Of a stretch of DNA of 64,000 bases, positions 49,158-59,171 are shown piece after piece. Source of the stretch: Leekyejoonella antrihumi (lineage in GTDB: Bacteria; Actinomycetota; Actinomycetes; Actinomycetales; Dermatophilaceae). Numbering within the stretch: position 1 is the first letter of the stretch; each line of letters starts with the position of its first letter. The notes under the pieces are model-generated. The model was not told where the DNA came from and made no database searches. It was given only the letters and a program-made list of their open reading frames with translations. The stretch covers positions 40,401 through 104,400 of the forward strand of contig NZ_VCQV01000015.1 of assembly GCF_007845645.1 (NCBI RefSeq), given 5' to 3'. The translations under genes were made by a program, and so were the position numbers.

Positions 49158-50477
49158 ATGACCAACCACTCCGTGCCTCCCACGTCGCAGCAGCGCGACG
49201 CGCTGGATCGGGCCTTCGGCACCCTCCGCAGCCTTGGCATTGCCCGGCCGCACGGCGGTCGATGGTTCGCCGGGGTCAGCGCCGGTCTCGCCGAGCGCTT
49301 CGGCCTCGACCCGCTGATCGTCCGGGCGGCCTTCATCCTGGGTGCCTGCCTCTTCGGGGCCGCCGTGCCGATCTACCTGATCGCGTGGATGCTACTGCCC
49401 GACGACGAGGGACAGATCATGGTCGAGCGTGCGGTGCGGGAGGGGCACGGTCCGTCGGTCTCGCTATCGATCCTGCTGGCCTTCGTGATCATCAACGGGT
49501 TCTGGATCTTCGGGTCGTGGGGTTCGTGGGGGCTCGGTCTCGGCTCGGTGATCGTGATCGGGCTGGTCGTCTGGGCGATTGCATCGGGGCGCATGGACAC
49601 CGGGTCGTCCGGCGAGGGCACCGACTTCGCCGAGCGACTGCGCACTGGCTGGCGGGCCACCGGGTGGGGCGTCCAGAGCACCGGCAACCGCGCTGCCCAG
49701 GCCGGTGCGAGCTATCGCACGGGGGACGGGCGCATCGACCTGACCAAGCACGACGCGTGGGCCGGCGACTGGGGCGCCGCGCCGGTCGCGCCGGTCGCGC
49801 CGCAGGCATGGACTCGCCCGCCGCGACCACCCCGGCGACCGCGTCTCGGCCTTGCCGGCGTGCTCATCGTGGGCGTGGCCCTGATCTCCGGCGCCGTCGC
49901 GGTATTGGTGCTGAACAACATGGCGCGGTCCGACGACGCCGTCCAGGTCGGGCTGGCCGTGGCCACCGGTGTGGTCGGCCTGGGACTGCTGATCGGTGGA
50001 CTGCTCGGTAGGCGCGGCGGCCTGCTCGCCCTCATCGGCATTCCCTTGGCCGCCGCGTCGCTGCTGTCCCTGGCCGTGCCATCGGGGCTGCCATGGAGCG
50101 GCGCCACCGGCAACCGGGTATGGATGCCGACGTCCGTCGCCGCCGGCCATCAGCACAGCTTCGCGCTGGTCGCCGGTGACGGCACGCTGGTCCTCACCCG
50201 CGTCGACAAGTCGGCGTCTGCCGGCGAAACCCTCACCACCAGAGTCAACGTGGGCAACCTGAAGGTCGTGGTTCCACAGAACCTGACCGTGCACTTCACG
50301 GTGCGAGTCGACGTCGGCACCGTCCACCTGCCGCAATCGGTGCTCGCCAAGACCGGCGACGGGTCCAACCCGTCGGGCACCGGGATCAAGCGCAGCTTCA
50401 CCCTGGGCTCCGGGCCCAGCGACCTGACCGTCGACGCCCGCGTCGGCGTCGGTGACCTCACCGTGGAATCGAGATGA
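49158..50477 (+). CDS. PspC-domain membrane protein with LiaF-like C-terminus
   Basis: 439 residues from the ATG at 49158. PspC domain: RWFAGVSAGLAERFGLDPLI, then IYLIAWMLLPDDEG. More TM helices follow at about 110-140, 235-255, 265-285 and 290-305. The C-terminal 90 residues are a beta-helical LiaF/DUF2154-like domain (TTRVNVGNLKVVVPQNLTVH, DLTVDARVGVGDLTVESR). It probably inhibits or tunes the divergent kinase, as LiaF does for LiaS. Confidence 0.88.
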   Translation: MTNHSVPPTSQQRDALDRAFGTLRSLGIARPHGGRWFAGVSAGLAERFGLDPLIVRAAFILGACLFGAAVPIYLIAWMLLPDDEGQIMVERAVREGHGPSVSLSILLAFVIINGFWIFGSWGSWGLGLGSVIVIGLVVWAIASGRMDTGSSGEGTDFAERLRTGWRATGWGVQSTGNRAAQAGASYRTGDGRIDLTKHDAWAGDWGAAPVAPVAPQAWTRPPRPPRRPRLGLAGVLIVGVALISGAVAVLVLNNMARSDDAVQVGLAVATGVVGLGLLIGGLLGRRGGLLALIGIPLAAASLLSLAVPSGLPWSGATGNRVWMPTSVAAGHQHSFALVAGDGTLVLTRVDKSASAGETLTTRVNVGNLKVVVPQNLTVHFTVRVDVGTVHLPQSVLAKTGDGSNPSGTGIKRSFTLGSGPSDLTVDARVGVGDLTVESR

Positions 50478-50481
50478 CGCC

Positions 50482-50700
50482 GTGACTGACCCGACACTCC
50501 CCGATGGCCGGCCCCGTCGATGGGGCCCATCCATCCCCACGGCGCTCGCCGGGGCGCTGCTGCTCGCGCTCGGCACGACGGCGGCCTACCTGCGCCTGGC
50601 CGGCGCAGGCTCCGCATCGGCGGTCGTGGTCATCGCGATCATCGGCGGCGTGCTGGTCGTCAGCGCCGCCCTGCTGCTCCTGCGCCGACCGCGCACCTAG
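50482..50700 (+). CDS. Small two-TM membrane protein
   Basis: 72 residues from the GTG at 50482, 4 bp after the PspC gene stop. IPTALAGALLLALGTTAAYL and ASAVVVIAIIGGVLVVSAAL are TM helices. No family is recognised; the close spacing suggests it belongs to the PspC envelope-stress unit. Downstream is repeat array C. Confidence 0.6.
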   Translation: MTDPTLPDGRPRRWGPSIPTALAGALLLALGTTAAYLRLAGAGSASAVVVIAIIGGVLVVSAALLLLRRPRT

Positions 50701-50713
50701 CACCCACTCCACC

Positions 50714-50786
50714 CGAGAGGTCACAAACAACACCCGAGAGGTCACAAATAGCACCCGAGAGGTCACAAACAGCACCCGAGTGATGG
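50714..50786. repeat. 21-bp repeat array C (three and a half direct units)
   Basis: Units with core CGAGAGGTCACAAA start at 50714, 50735, 50756 and, partial, 50777, exactly 21 bp apart and nearly identical. All point the same way. The array lies 13 bp after the small membrane protein gene and 19 bp before the end of the convergent glycosyltransferase gene. It is the most regular of the four arrays. Confidence 0.9.
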
Positions 50787-50805
50787 CGACACGACATGCT
50801 CTGGG

Positions 50806-51921
50806 TTACGCCCGCCCCTGCGCCCGGTGGTACTCAGCGAGCACCGCCTGCACGACATACGACCACTGCTCCCGGGGCGGGTGCGTCTCGTTGTGCACGG
50901 TGATCCGACGACGCAGCTCCTCCTCGCGAGCCAGCCGCACCAGGGCCTCCACCAGGCCCCGGTCATCGCCGCCGAGCAGGCCGTTCACGCCATCCTCGAC
51001 GAACTCACTGACCCCGCTGCGCCGCGGCGCAACCACCGGCAGCCCGGTGGTGCGCGCCTCCAGGGCCGCGATCCCGAACGCCTCCAGCTGCGCCGGCGCG
51101 ACATACACATCCGACCGCAGATACTGCTCCCGCAACGCATCCCGGCTCATCCGGCCCGGCGCGCTGAACCAGGACTGCGCGCCTAGATCCCGCGCCGCCC
51201 GCTCGAGACGGGGACGCAGCGGCCCCTCGCCCAGCACATCCAGCCGTATGCCGGATCCGGGCACCTGGCGGCGCACCTCGGCGACCATCTCCAACAGCTG
51301 GACCGGCCGCTTGCGCGTCATCAGCCGCATCGCCGACACGATCCGCACACCCGGCCGCAGTCCGCGTGACTGCGGAGCCCACCGGTCGACGTCGATGCCG
51401 TTGGGCAGCACTGCCACCCGTTGCAGCGGACCCGCAAGTTCTGCGATCGGAGCGGCCGCCACCTTCGACACCGCGGACAGGACCGCGCCCCGCCGGGCCC
51501 AGCGAGCGACATACCCGGCGGCCCTGACCGCGGGCACCAGGTGCGCCTGCACGCAGTGCCAGGTCACGGCGGTCGGCAGCTGCAGCCCCAGCGCGACCCG
51601 CACGCAGTCCATCGCGAACGGGCTGACGACCCCCATGTGCACGTGCGCGACGTCGAAACCGCCCGCCCGCAGCATGCTGCGCACGACCGGCACCGCCAGC
51701 GGGTTCACCGGCAGGTCCCGCGGCAGCGGCGCAGCCAGCCTGTGTACAGGTATGCCGTCCACGATGTCAGTGCCACGACGCCTGCGCGCTGGCCCGCGGG
51801 TGGCCGTGAAGGCCTCCACCTCGTGGCCGGCGCCCTGCAGGTGCCGGGCAAGATCGTGCACCTGCACCTCGATTCCGCCCAGGCGCGGCAGATAACAGTC
51901 CGACAAGAGGGCCACCTTCAC
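50806..51921 (-). CDS. Glycosyltransferase family 4 protein
   Basis: 371 residues from the GTG at 51921 (VKVALLSDCYLPRLGGIEVQ). The GT-B fold is clear: N-terminal GGIEVQVHDLARHLQGAGHE, central VLPNGIDVDRW, and C-terminal VYVAPAQLEAFGIAALEARTTGLPVV with the E-x7-E motif. Retaining GT4 enzymes of this type transfer sugars or mannose to lipids or polysaccharides, for example PimB/PimC-like. The acceptor is unknown. It is divergent from the PIG-L deacetylase gene with only 35 bp between the starts, suggesting one glycolipid or polysaccharide pathway. Confidence 0.88.
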   Translation of the reverse strand: MKVALLSDCYLPRLGGIEVQVHDLARHLQGAGHEVEAFTATRGPARRRRGTDIVDGIPVHRLAAPLPRDLPVNPLAVPVVRSMLRAGGFDVAHVHMGVVSPFAMDCVRVALGLQLPTAVTWHCVQAHLVPAVRAAGYVARWARRGAVLSAVSKVAAAPIAELAGPLQRVAVLPNGIDVDRWAPQSRGLRPGVRIVSAMRLMTRKRPVQLLEMVAEVRRQVPGSGIRLDVLGEGPLRPRLERAARDLGAQSWFSAPGRMSRDALREQYLRSDVYVAPAQLEAFGIAALEARTTGLPVVAPRRSGVSEFVEDGVNGLLGGDDRGLVEALVRLAREEELRRRITVHNETHPPREQWSYVVQAVLAEYHRAQGRA

Positions 51922-51956
51922 AGGGCTCAATATCCCATGAACGACAATGGACCGCG

Positions 51957-52772
51957 ATGCGACGAACCCTGGTGATCTTCCACGCCCACCCCGACGACGA
52001 GGCACTGCTCACGGCGGGGACGATGGCGAAAACCGCGGCGGCCGGTCACCGCGTGGTGCTGGTCGTGGCGACCGACGGCGGCCTCGGGCTCGCGTCGGAG
52101 GAGTTCACCCACAGGGGCGCGCTGGGCGAGCTGCGGCTCGCGGAGCTGGACCGCAGCGCCGCAGCTCTCGGCGTGAGCCGCGTCGTGCACCTCGGATACG
52201 CGGACTCCGGGATGGGGCCGGAGCTCGATCCGGACCCCCCGGGGGCCACCCGCTTCATGCGTGCCGATCCGCGGGAGGCCGCCGAACGGCTGGCGGACGT
52301 GCTGCGCGAGGAGCACGCGGACGTGCTGATGAGCTATGACCCCAACGGCGGGTACGGCCACCGCGATCACGTCAAGGTCCACGAGGTCGGGGCGCTGGCG
52401 GCCCAGCTGGCGGACACTCCGCGTGTCCTGCAGGCGACGGTGCCGCGGGACCTGCTGGTGTGGGCGATTCGTATGGCGGGCAAGGTCTACCGCTTCCCGG
52501 CGGACTTCGATCCGACGTCGTTCGAGCGGTCCTACAGCCCGCGGTCGGCGATCACCCACCGCATCGACGTCCACCGGCACATTGCCGCCAAACGCGCCTC
52601 GATGCGGGCGCACGCCTCCCAGTCGACCGCCGACGGCGGTGCCGATCGGACGCTCGCAGCGTTCCTGCGCATACCCCGTCCGCTGTATGACGCGGTGTTC
52701 GGCAGGGAGTGGTTCGTCGACCCCGCGCACCATGGGCCGGTGAGCAAAGACATCTTCGCGGGACTGCCGTGA
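51957..52772 (+). CDS. PIG-L family deacetylase
   Basis: 271 residues. The zinc motif AHPDDEALLTAGTMA (about residue 10) and the C-terminal ligand GGYGHRDHVKVHEV (about 132) are intact. PIG-L/LmbE enzymes remove acetyl from GlcNAc-containing substrates (mycothiol MshB/Mca, GlcNAc-PI-like lipids). MshB and Mca have distinct signatures that I do not clearly see, so the substrate is open. Neighbouring glycosyltransferase and LPG-synthase-like genes suggest envelope glycolipid metabolism. Confidence 0.9.
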   Translation: MRRTLVIFHAHPDDEALLTAGTMAKTAAAGHRVVLVVATDGGLGLASEEFTHRGALGELRLAELDRSAAALGVSRVVHLGYADSGMGPELDPDPPGATRFMRADPREAAERLADVLREEHADVLMSYDPNGGYGHRDHVKVHEVGALAAQLADTPRVLQATVPRDLLVWAIRMAGKVYRFPADFDPTSFERSYSPRSAITHRIDVHRHIAAKRASMRAHASQSTADGGADRTLAAFLRIPRPLYDAVFGREWFVDPAHHGPVSKDIFAGLP

Positions 52773-52827
52773 GCTACCCCACAAAGTCCTCGCTCCTACG
52801 TCGCTCAGTACTTTGCGGAGGCCCCAC

Positions 52828-53949
52828 ATGAGGAGCGAGGATCCCGCGGACCTCGCCGAACCGGCCGAGGCCGAGCCAGACGACGGCTTCCCGAAGATCT
52901 CCGGGAAACACGTCCTACAGGCCACCGCCGGCCTCACCTTCGCGGTCGTGCTGATCGCCGTCGGCCTGCCGTTCTTCGCGCACACCGGCTGGGACCAGAT
53001 CGGGAAGCACCTCGGCCTGCTCGGCTGGGGCGCCTCCTTCGAGTTGATCGGGCTGCTGATCGTCGGCCTGTGGCTCTACACGTTCACGTTGACTGGGTCG
53101 CTGCCCGGGCTCCGGCATACTCGGGCGCTGATTCTCAACGTCTGCGGCTCCTCGGTCAGCAACGTCCTGCCGGGCGGCGGTGCCGTCGGGCTGGCCGCCA
53201 CCTACCTGCTGGCGCGCACCTGGGGCTTTTCCAAACGCAGCATCTCCACCTCCATCATCGTGACCGGCGTATGGAATGTGCTCGCCCGGGTAGCGCTGCC
53301 GCTGCTGGGTTTTGCGGCACTGTCGACGTCGGACAATGCGCTGCCCAAGTCGGTGCGCAGTGGCGCGTTCTGGGGCGGGGTCCTGGGACTCGTGGTGCTG
53401 GGGGCGTTCATCGCCGTGCTGGTCAGCCACCGGTGGACCGACCTGCTCGGTCGATGGCTGGACCGCTTCTGCGGCGGCGCGGTTGCTCGGCTGCGCCGCG
53501 GCGCCAACAAGGGCCGGCGGGTCGACCTGCATGGGCTGCTGCTCGACCAGCGCTCGCGCCTGTCGGTGGTGACCCGCACAGGGTGGTTCCCGATGACGGT
53601 CGGGGTCGTGGGATATCTGGCGGTCTACTTCATCCTGTTCTGGCGGGCCATGGACGCGGTCGGGGTGGTCCTGCCGCTCACGAACCTCTTTGCGGCATAC
53701 GCCGTCGGCAGGCTGCTCACCGCGGTCGGTGTCACCCCCGGCGGACTCGGCGTCACCGAGGCCGGGACGCTGGCCGTGTTGGTCGCGTGGGGCGCCGACA
53801 AGCCGGCCGCGGCCGCGGGTGTGCTGGTGTTTGCGCTCTTCACCCACGTCGCCGAGATCCCGCTGGGCGCCATCGGCTGGCTGGCCTGGTGGACCGGGCC
53901 TAAGTCGCTGCCTACGCCATCCCTCGTCCCCACCCCGAGAGGTCACTAA
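52828..53949 (+). CDS. LPG-synthase-TM/UPF0104 family membrane protein
   Basis: 373 residues from the ATG at 52828, GGAGG 7 bases upstream. After a Glu/Pro-rich cytosolic start there are about 8 TM helices with the family patterns VCGSSVSNVLPGGGAVGLAA and GRLLTAVGVTPGGLGVTEAG. The family includes the flippase domain of MprF without the aminoacyltransferase. Probable role: lipid or lipid-linked sugar translocation. The stop TAA lies within the first unit of repeat array D. Confidence 0.85.
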   Translation: MRSEDPADLAEPAEAEPDDGFPKISGKHVLQATAGLTFAVVLIAVGLPFFAHTGWDQIGKHLGLLGWGASFELIGLLIVGLWLYTFTLTGSLPGLRHTRALILNVCGSSVSNVLPGGGAVGLAATYLLARTWGFSKRSISTSIIVTGVWNVLARVALPLLGFAALSTSDNALPKSVRSGAFWGGVLGLVVLGAFIAVLVSHRWTDLLGRWLDRFCGGAVARLRRGANKGRRVDLHGLLLDQRSRLSVVTRTGWFPMTVGVVGYLAVYFILFWRAMDAVGVVLPLTNLFAAYAVGRLLTAVGVTPGGLGVTEAGTLAVLVAWGADKPAAAAGVLVFALFTHVAEIPLGAIGWLAWWTGPKSLPTPSLVPTPRGH

Positions 53950-54080
53950 TTACACGCGAGAGGTCAGATATCGCACGCGAGAGGTCAGAGAAGTTCGTCA
54001 CCCTGACCCCTCGCGTGCAATAAGTGACTACTCGAGTGCAATTTGTGACTACTCGAGTGCAATTTGTGACTACTCGGCGG
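53936..54080. repeat. 21-bp repeat array D (three direct, four inverted units)
   Basis: Direct units with core CGAGAGGTCA start at 53936, 53957 and 53978; inverted units with core TGACTACTCG (first one TGACCCCTCG) start at 54004, 54025, 54046 and 54067. Spacing is exactly 21 bp in each arm. The arms can pair as a long imperfect hairpin. The array begins inside the LPG-synthase-like gene (its stop is in unit 1) and ends 9 bp before the stop of the convergent PAP2 gene. Confidence 0.9.
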
Positions 54081-54089
54081 AAGGGAGGG

Positions 54090-54995
54090 TCAGGCGACGT
54101 GGCGGTCGGACAGGGCGGACACCCACCAGACGACGACCGCGCACAGGATGCCGACCGGGACGAGCGCAAGCATCGCCATCGGCAGGTTCACGCCGCCGTC
54201 GGACGGGCGCACACCCAGCGCCACGAACACCAGGCCGACCAGGCTGGAACCGATCAGCGCAAGCCAGATGTGCTGGCCGCGACGCGTAACCGACTCGGAT
54301 CGGCGCGACTGCAGCAGCACGGCGATACCGATCGCGATCGCGGCCCAGCCCAGGCACACCGCCTGGCCGGCGACCACGTCGGAGGGCCGGTGCCAGTGCC
54401 CCGCGATGGTCCCGGCCGCCACGAACGTCGCGACGAATCCACCGAGCGGCACCAGTGCCCGCCGCCAGGCCGGGGGCGCCACCAGCACCGCAGCGAGCAC
54501 CAGCGACAGGCTCACGGTCGTATGCCCGCTCGGCAGGGAGTTCGTGTCCGGCAGGCCATTCGCCACCTGGCCCGGGAGGCGATGGAACACATGAAACTTC
54601 AGGATCTCCGTGGTCAGGTTGGCCCCGGCGACCAGCACCACGGCGGCCGCCGCGACCGCCCACCGACGGCGCGCTGCCGCAATAATCAGGCAGAACAGCA
54701 GGCTCAGGCCGACGAAGCCGATGGTGATGACCGTCAGGACGTCGCTGATGTGCACCCATGCCTGCTCGGACCCGCCCAGCGAGTCCATCAGGCGCTGATC
54801 GAAGCGCATACCGCGCGGGTTGTGCAGCGCCAGGGGCACCAGCACGCACAGCGCGCCGATGCCGAGCGCAACCATGGCCACCAGTTGCGCCCACAGGGCT
54901 GCCCTGCGCGCGGCCGCTCGCCGCTCGGCATACACGGGTCGCGTCGCGAGGTCGGGTCGGGTAGGCGCGCTCATGCGACCATCTTCGTCGACCAT
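54090..54995 (-). CDS. PAP2-family phosphatase
   Basis: 301 residues from the ATG at 54995 (GGGAG 6 bases upstream); an ATG at 54974 is an alternative. Phosphatase motifs: KFHVFHRLPG (C1, KxxxxxxRP-like), SLPSGHTTVSLSL (C2) and AGTIAGHWHRPSDVVAG (C3). Six TM helices. It could dephosphorylate undecaprenyl pyrophosphate or phosphatidate at the outer face of the membrane. Two more TM helices at the C-terminus extend beyond the minimal domain. Confidence 0.88.
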   Translation of the reverse strand: MVDEDGRMSAPTRPDLATRPVYAERRAAARRAALWAQLVAMVALGIGALCVLVPLALHNPRGMRFDQRLMDSLGGSEQAWVHISDVLTVITIGFVGLSLLFCLIIAAARRRWAVAAAAVVLVAGANLTTEILKFHVFHRLPGQVANGLPDTNSLPSGHTTVSLSLVLAAVLVAPPAWRRALVPLGGFVATFVAAGTIAGHWHRPSDVVAGQAVCLGWAAIAIGIAVLLQSRRSESVTRRGQHIWLALIGSSLVGLVFVALGVRPSDGGVNLPMAMLALVPVGILCAVVVWWVSALSDRHVA

Positions 54996-55188
54996 CCTGT
55001 GCTCCCGCTAAGGCCTCTCTGTGGAGTCGTTCGTGCGGAATCGCCCACACCGACCTCAACAACCGTAGACCCGGCGCCCTCCCGCGGTGTCCCGGGCCGA
55101 CGGCGGCCCGCCCAGCGAGATTCTTGCCACCTCGCCACCACGACCGCCCACCCGCCTGCCACACTGCAGCAAACCGAAGGAGACCTCC

Positions 55189-56730
55189 ATGCAGGTAGGC
55201 GTTCCGGCAGAGTCCGGGCCCGACGAGTCCCGCGTCGCGGCCACCCCCAAGACCGTGCACCAGCTGATCGGGCTGGGTTACGACGTGCTGGTCGAGTCCG
55301 GCGCGGGCGTGCGTGCGTCCTACCCGGACCATGCGTATGCGCAGGCTGGGGCGTCCGTGGGCAGCCCCGAGCAGGCGTGGGGCGCCGAGGTCGTCATCAC
55401 CGTCAATGCCCCAGCCGATGCCGATATCGCCCGACTGGCCGAGGGCAGCACGCTGATCGCCCTGCTTGCCCCGGCGTTCGAACCAGGCCGGCTGCAGCGG
55501 CTCGCAGCGCAAGGAGTGACCGCGCTGGCGATGGATTCCGTGCCGCGGATCTCCCGCGCGCAGTCGCTGGACGTGCTGTCGTCGATGGCCGGCCTCGGCG
55601 GCTACCGGGCGGTGATCGAGGCCGCGCACGCGTTCGGGTCGCTGTTCACCGGGCAGGTCACCGCGGCCGGGAAGGTGCCACCGGCGAAGGTCTTCGTCAT
55701 CGGCGCCGGCGTCGCCGGGCTCGCCGCGATCGGCACCGCCACCAGCCTCGGCGCGGTGGTGCGCGCCTTCGACGTGCGCCCGGAGGTGGGCGAGCAGGTG
55801 GAGTCCCTCGGTGCCCAGTTCGCCCGGCTCGAGGTCCCGGAGCAGGAGACCACGAGCGACGGCTACGCCCGGGAGATGTCCGCCGACCTCGAAGCGCTCG
55901 CGATGGCGCTGTATGCCCGCGAGTGCGCGGACGCGGACATTGTCATCAGCACCGCGCTGATCCCGGGCCGTCGCGCACCCCGGCTGATCACCGCGGACAC
56001 CGTTGCGGCGATGCACCCCGGCGCCGTGATCGTCGACATGGCCGCCGCCAACGGCGGCAACTGCGAGCTGTGCCGGGCCGACGAGGTCGTGCGCACCGAC
56101 GAGGGCGTCACGATCATCGGCTACACCGACCTGCCGGGTCGGCTGCCCGCGCAGGCCTCCCAGCTCTACGGCACCAACGTGGTCAACCTCGTCAAGCTGC
56201 TGACACCGGACAAGGACGGGCAGATCGTGCTCGACCTCGACGATCCGGTGATCCGGTCCCTGACCGTGGCTCGTGGCGGTGAGGTCACCTGGCCGCCCCC
56301 GCCGGTGCAGGTGTCCGCGGCGCCCGCCAAGACCGCGCCCGCCCCAGTGGCCGCTGTCGCGGAGAAGCCGCCGCCGGACCCGCGACGCAGATACGTGGGT
56401 ATGGCGGTGGCCGCCGTCCTCTTCGCGCTCGTTGCCGCGCTGTCCCCGACTGCGTTCCTCGGCCACTTCACCGTGTTCGCCCTGGCGGTTATCGTCGGGT
56501 TCTACGTCATCTCCAACGTCGCGCACGCTCTGCACACGCCGCTGATGTCCGAGACCAACGCGATCAGCGGCATCATCCTGGTCGGCGGAATCCTGCAGGT
56601 CGGCAGCCAGGATCTCACCGTGCGGGTCGTCGCGTTCGCCGCGATCGTCGTCGCGAGCGTCAACATCTTCGGCGGGTTCGCGGTCACCGGCCGGATGCTC
56701 AAGATGTTCCGCAGAGACGACTCACGATGA
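55189..56730 (+). CDS. pntA: NAD(P) transhydrogenase, alpha subunit (PntAA-PntAB fusion)
   Basis: 513 residues from the ATG at 55189 (GAAGGAG 6 bases upstream). The NAD-binding domain I ([60 protein letters not shown]) is followed, after a Pro/Ala linker, by 4 TM helices ([20 protein letters not shown]). The one-piece subunit of about 510 residues is like that of E. coli; many actinobacteria split it. The enzyme couples proton entry to NADPH formation from NADH. It overlaps pntB by ATGA. Confidence 0.95.
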   Translation: MQVGVPAESGPDESRVAATPKTVHQLIGLGYDVLVESGAGVRASYPDHAYAQAGASVGSPEQAWGAEVVITVNAPADADIARLAEGSTLIALLAPAFEPGRLQRLAAQGVTALAMDSVPRISRAQSLDVLSSMAGLGGYRAVIEAAHAFGSLFTGQVTAAGKVPPAKVFVIGAGVAGLAAIGTATSLGAVVRAFDVRPEVGEQVESLGAQFARLEVPEQETTSDGYAREMSADLEALAMALYARECADADIVISTALIPGRRAPRLITADTVAAMHPGAVIVDMAAANGGNCELCRADEVVRTDEGVTIIGYTDLPGRLPAQASQLYGTNVVNLVKLLTPDKDGQIVLDLDDPVIRSLTVARGGEVTWPPPPVQVSAAPAKTAPAPVAAVAEKPPPDPRRRYVGMAVAAVLFALVAALSPTAFLGHFTVFALAVIVGFYVISNVAHALHTPLMSETNAISGIILVGGILQVGSQDLTVRVVAFAAIVVASVNIFGGFAVTGRMLKMFRRDDSR

Positions 56731-58118
56731 GCACGAACCTGGTCCAGGCGGCATACATCATCGCCGCCGTGCTCTTCGTGCTGTCGCTGGCCGGCCTGTC
56801 CAAGCACGAGACCGCCCGGCGGGGCAACGCTTTCGGCATCATCGGCATGGTCATCGCGCTGGTCGCCACCATCTGGCTGGCCGCCGACCAGGCGGAGCAC
56901 GCGCTGACCACGGTGCTGCTGATCCTGGTGGCGATGGTCATCGGCGCGTCCATCGGTCTGTGGCGCGCCCGCGTCGTTCAGATGACGGGGATGCCGGAGC
57001 TCGTCGCGATGCTGCACAGCTTCGTCGGCCTCGCCGCGGTGCTGGTCGGCTACAACTCGTACCTGTCCACCCACGGCCTGACCGGCGCCGAGGAGAACAT
57101 CCACCTGGTCGAGGTCTTCCTCGGCATCTTCATCGGCGCGGTCACCTTCACCGGGTCCATCGTGGCCAACCTCAAGCTGAGCGCGCGCATCTCCTCCCGG
57201 CCGCTGATGCTGCCGCACCGGCAGCTGCTCAACCTGCTGGCGGTCCTGGTCTCGATCGGGTTGCTGGTCTGGTTCATGGCGGCGCCCTCGATCGTGCCGG
57301 TGGCGATCATGACCGTCATCTCCCTCGCGTTCGGCTGGCACCTGGTCGCCTCCATCGGCGGTGGGGACATGCCGGTGGTCATCTCGATGCTCAACAGCTA
57401 CTCCGGCTGGGCCGCCGCAGCCGCCGGGTTCATGCTCGGCAACAACCTGCTGATCATCACCGGCGCCCTGGTCGGCTCCTCCGGCGCGATCCTGTCCTAC
57501 ATCATGTGCACCGCGATGAACCGCTCGTTCGTCTCGGTGATCGCCGGTGGCTACGGCTCGGCGCCGAGCTCGGCAGTGGCCGATCACGACTACGGGCAGC
57601 ACCGTGAGACGTCGGTCGACGAGGTCGCCGAGCTGCTGCGAAACGCCGCCTCGGTAGTCATCACCCCCGGGTACGGCATGGCCGTCGCGCACGCGCAGTA
57701 TCCGGTCGCGGACCTCACCGCCCGGCTGCGCAAGCGCGGCGTCACCGTGCGGTTCGGCATCCACCCGGTCGCCGGCCGGCTGCCCGGGCACATGAACGTG
57801 CTGCTCGCCGAGGCCAAGGTGCCCTACGACGTCGTGCTCGAGATGGACGAGATCAACGACGACTTCCCCGGCACCGACGTCGTGCTGGTCATCGGAGCCA
57901 ACGACACCGTCAACCCCGCCGCCACCGACGAACCCGGCTCTCCGATCGCCGGCATGCCGGTGCTGAAGGTGTGGAACGCGCACGACGTCGTGATCTTCAA
58001 ACGATCCATGGCCACCGGGTATGCCGGAGTGCAGAACCCGTTGTTCTTCCGAGACAACAGCCAGATGCTCTTCGGCGACGCCAAGGACAAGGTCGAGGAG
58101 ATCCTGCGCGTCCTGTGA
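56727..58118 (+). CDS. pntB: NAD(P) transhydrogenase, beta subunit
   Basis: 463 residues, matching the E. coli length of about 462. TM domain II with about 8-9 helices ([40 protein letters not shown]), then the NADP-binding domain [56 protein letters not shown] and [18 protein letters not shown]. It completes the membrane-bound transhydrogenase with pntA. Confidence 0.96.
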   Translation: MSTNLVQAAYIIAAVLFVLSLAGLSKHETARRGNAFGIIGMVIALVATIWLAADQAEHALTTVLLILVAMVIGASIGLWRARVVQMTGMPELVAMLHSFVGLAAVLVGYNSYLSTHGLTGAEENIHLVEVFLGIFIGAVTFTGSIVANLKLSARISSRPLMLPHRQLLNLLAVLVSIGLLVWFMAAPSIVPVAIMTVISLAFGWHLVASIGGGDMPVVISMLNSYSGWAAAAAGFMLGNNLLIITGALVGSSGAILSYIMCTAMNRSFVSVIAGGYGSAPSSAVADHDYGQHRETSVDEVAELLRNAASVVITPGYGMAVAHAQYPVADLTARLRKRGVTVRFGIHPVAGRLPGHMNVLLAEAKVPYDVVLEMDEINDDFPGTDVVLVIGANDTVNPAATDEPGSPIAGMPVLKVWNAHDVVIFKRSMATGYAGVQNPLFFRDNSQMLFGDAKDKVEEILRVL

Positions 58119-58124
58119 GCGGGC

Positions 58125-59171
58125 TCAGGTCCAGCCGACCGCGTTCTGCCGCTCGTTCGTCGCCGATGCTCGGTGCTGATATTCGCGGGGACTGCAGCCG
58201 AACGCGGCGTGGAAGAGCCGACTGAAGTGCGCGGGGTCGGGCAGCCCGACCATGGTCGCGACCACATGCACTGGCCTGCGCTCGACCGGGTCGGTCAGCA
58301 AGGTTGTCGCCACGTCCATGCGCTGCTGCCGGATCCGGGCCGCGACGCCGTGGCCCGGTGACCCACGGTCGTCGGTGGGAAAAGCGGCATACAGCGTGCG
58401 GCGCGAGATGTGCAGCACGGCCGCGATCTGGTCGGGGTTCAGGCGCGGGTCGGCCAGGTTCGCGCGGATGCACTGGTCGATCGCGACACGGCGGGCCGCC
58501 GCGAGGTCCGTGCCGCACAGGTCCCGGTCGATCATCGCGCGCAACAGCATCCGCATCATCGCCACCCAGGTGTCACGCATCCCGAACGCCTCGGCGCCGG
58601 CGAAGGTCTGCAGACGCCCGGCCATCGCGGCAAGGGCGGGCCTCGCCAGGCACGCCAGCACCGGGGTCACCTGCAGCGGGCCACGGTCGAGCACGGTGTC
58701 GATCTGCGCATCCGAGAGCGCGAGTGCGCTCCGGGCCACATTGACCTGAATGCCGTGCATCCCGGCCGGCGTGTGCCACGCCCCGGCGGTGCGACCCAGC
58801 ACGGCCACTGCACCATGCTCGAGGTGCAGCCGGTAACGGTGCCACGCAGCAACACCGGCGGGCGATGGCGCGAGCAGAATCAGCCGGAGCAGATCCTTGA
58901 CCTCGGTGGCGGACCTGGCCCACGTGCCGGCCGCCGGGCCACTGGTGACCTCGACGACCTGCAGGTCACCGGCCGTCAGGGCGTACGCGGAAGCGGCGAA
59001 CCCGGCCGGGCTCGTGATGGTGGAGCCGAGCGGGTCCAGCCGCATCCGCACGTCGACGGCCTCGTCATACCAGGTGCGCCAGAAGGCGAACCGGTCCTGA
59101 GGCGACACCAGTCGGGTGTCGAAGCGCTGATACACGCAGGTTTCGGCCACCACTCGCCTCCAAGCAACCAT
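58125..59171 (-). CDS. AraC-family transcriptional regulator
   Basis: 348 residues from the ATG at 59171 with GGGGGAGAGAC upstream. N-terminal AraC-binding-like (AraC_binding_2) domain with FAFWRTWYDEAVDVRMRLDP, and a C-terminal double HTH: RLNPDQIAAVLHISRRTLYA and VATMVGLPDPAHFSRLFHAA, ending in FGCSPREYQHRA. It is close to the end of pntB (convergent) and divergent from the NHL-repeat secreted protein; the shared 230-bp promoter region contains two 14-bp direct repeats that are likely its sites. Confidence 0.9.
   Translation of the reverse strand: MVAWRRVVAETCVYQRFDTRLVSPQDRFAFWRTWYDEAVDVRMRLDPLGSTITSPAGFAASAYALTAGDLQVVEVTSGPAAGTWARSATEVKDLLRLILLAPSPAGVAAWHRYRLHLEHGAVAVLGRTAGAWHTPAGMHGIQVNVARSALALSDAQIDTVLDRGPLQVTPVLACLARPALAAMAGRLQTFAGAEAFGMRDTWVAMMRMLLRAMIDRDLCGTDLAAARRVAIDQCIRANLADPRLNPDQIAAVLHISRRTLYAAFPTDDRGSPGHGVAARIRQQRMDVATTLLTDPVERRPVHVVATMVGLPDPAHFSRLFHAAFGCSPREYQHRASATNERQNAVGWT

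Noticed and set aside
50714..50786. Regular 21-bp repeats considered as a CRISPR array
   Set aside because: Repeats are only about 10-14 bp conserved with about 7-11 bp between, far below CRISPR repeat/spacer sizes; no cas genes are nearby.
54024..56282. Very long plus-strand frame spanning the PAP2 gene and pntA
   Set aside because: It is antisense to PAP2 and out of frame with pntA; composition is low-complexity Arg/Gly/Ala and it has no domain.
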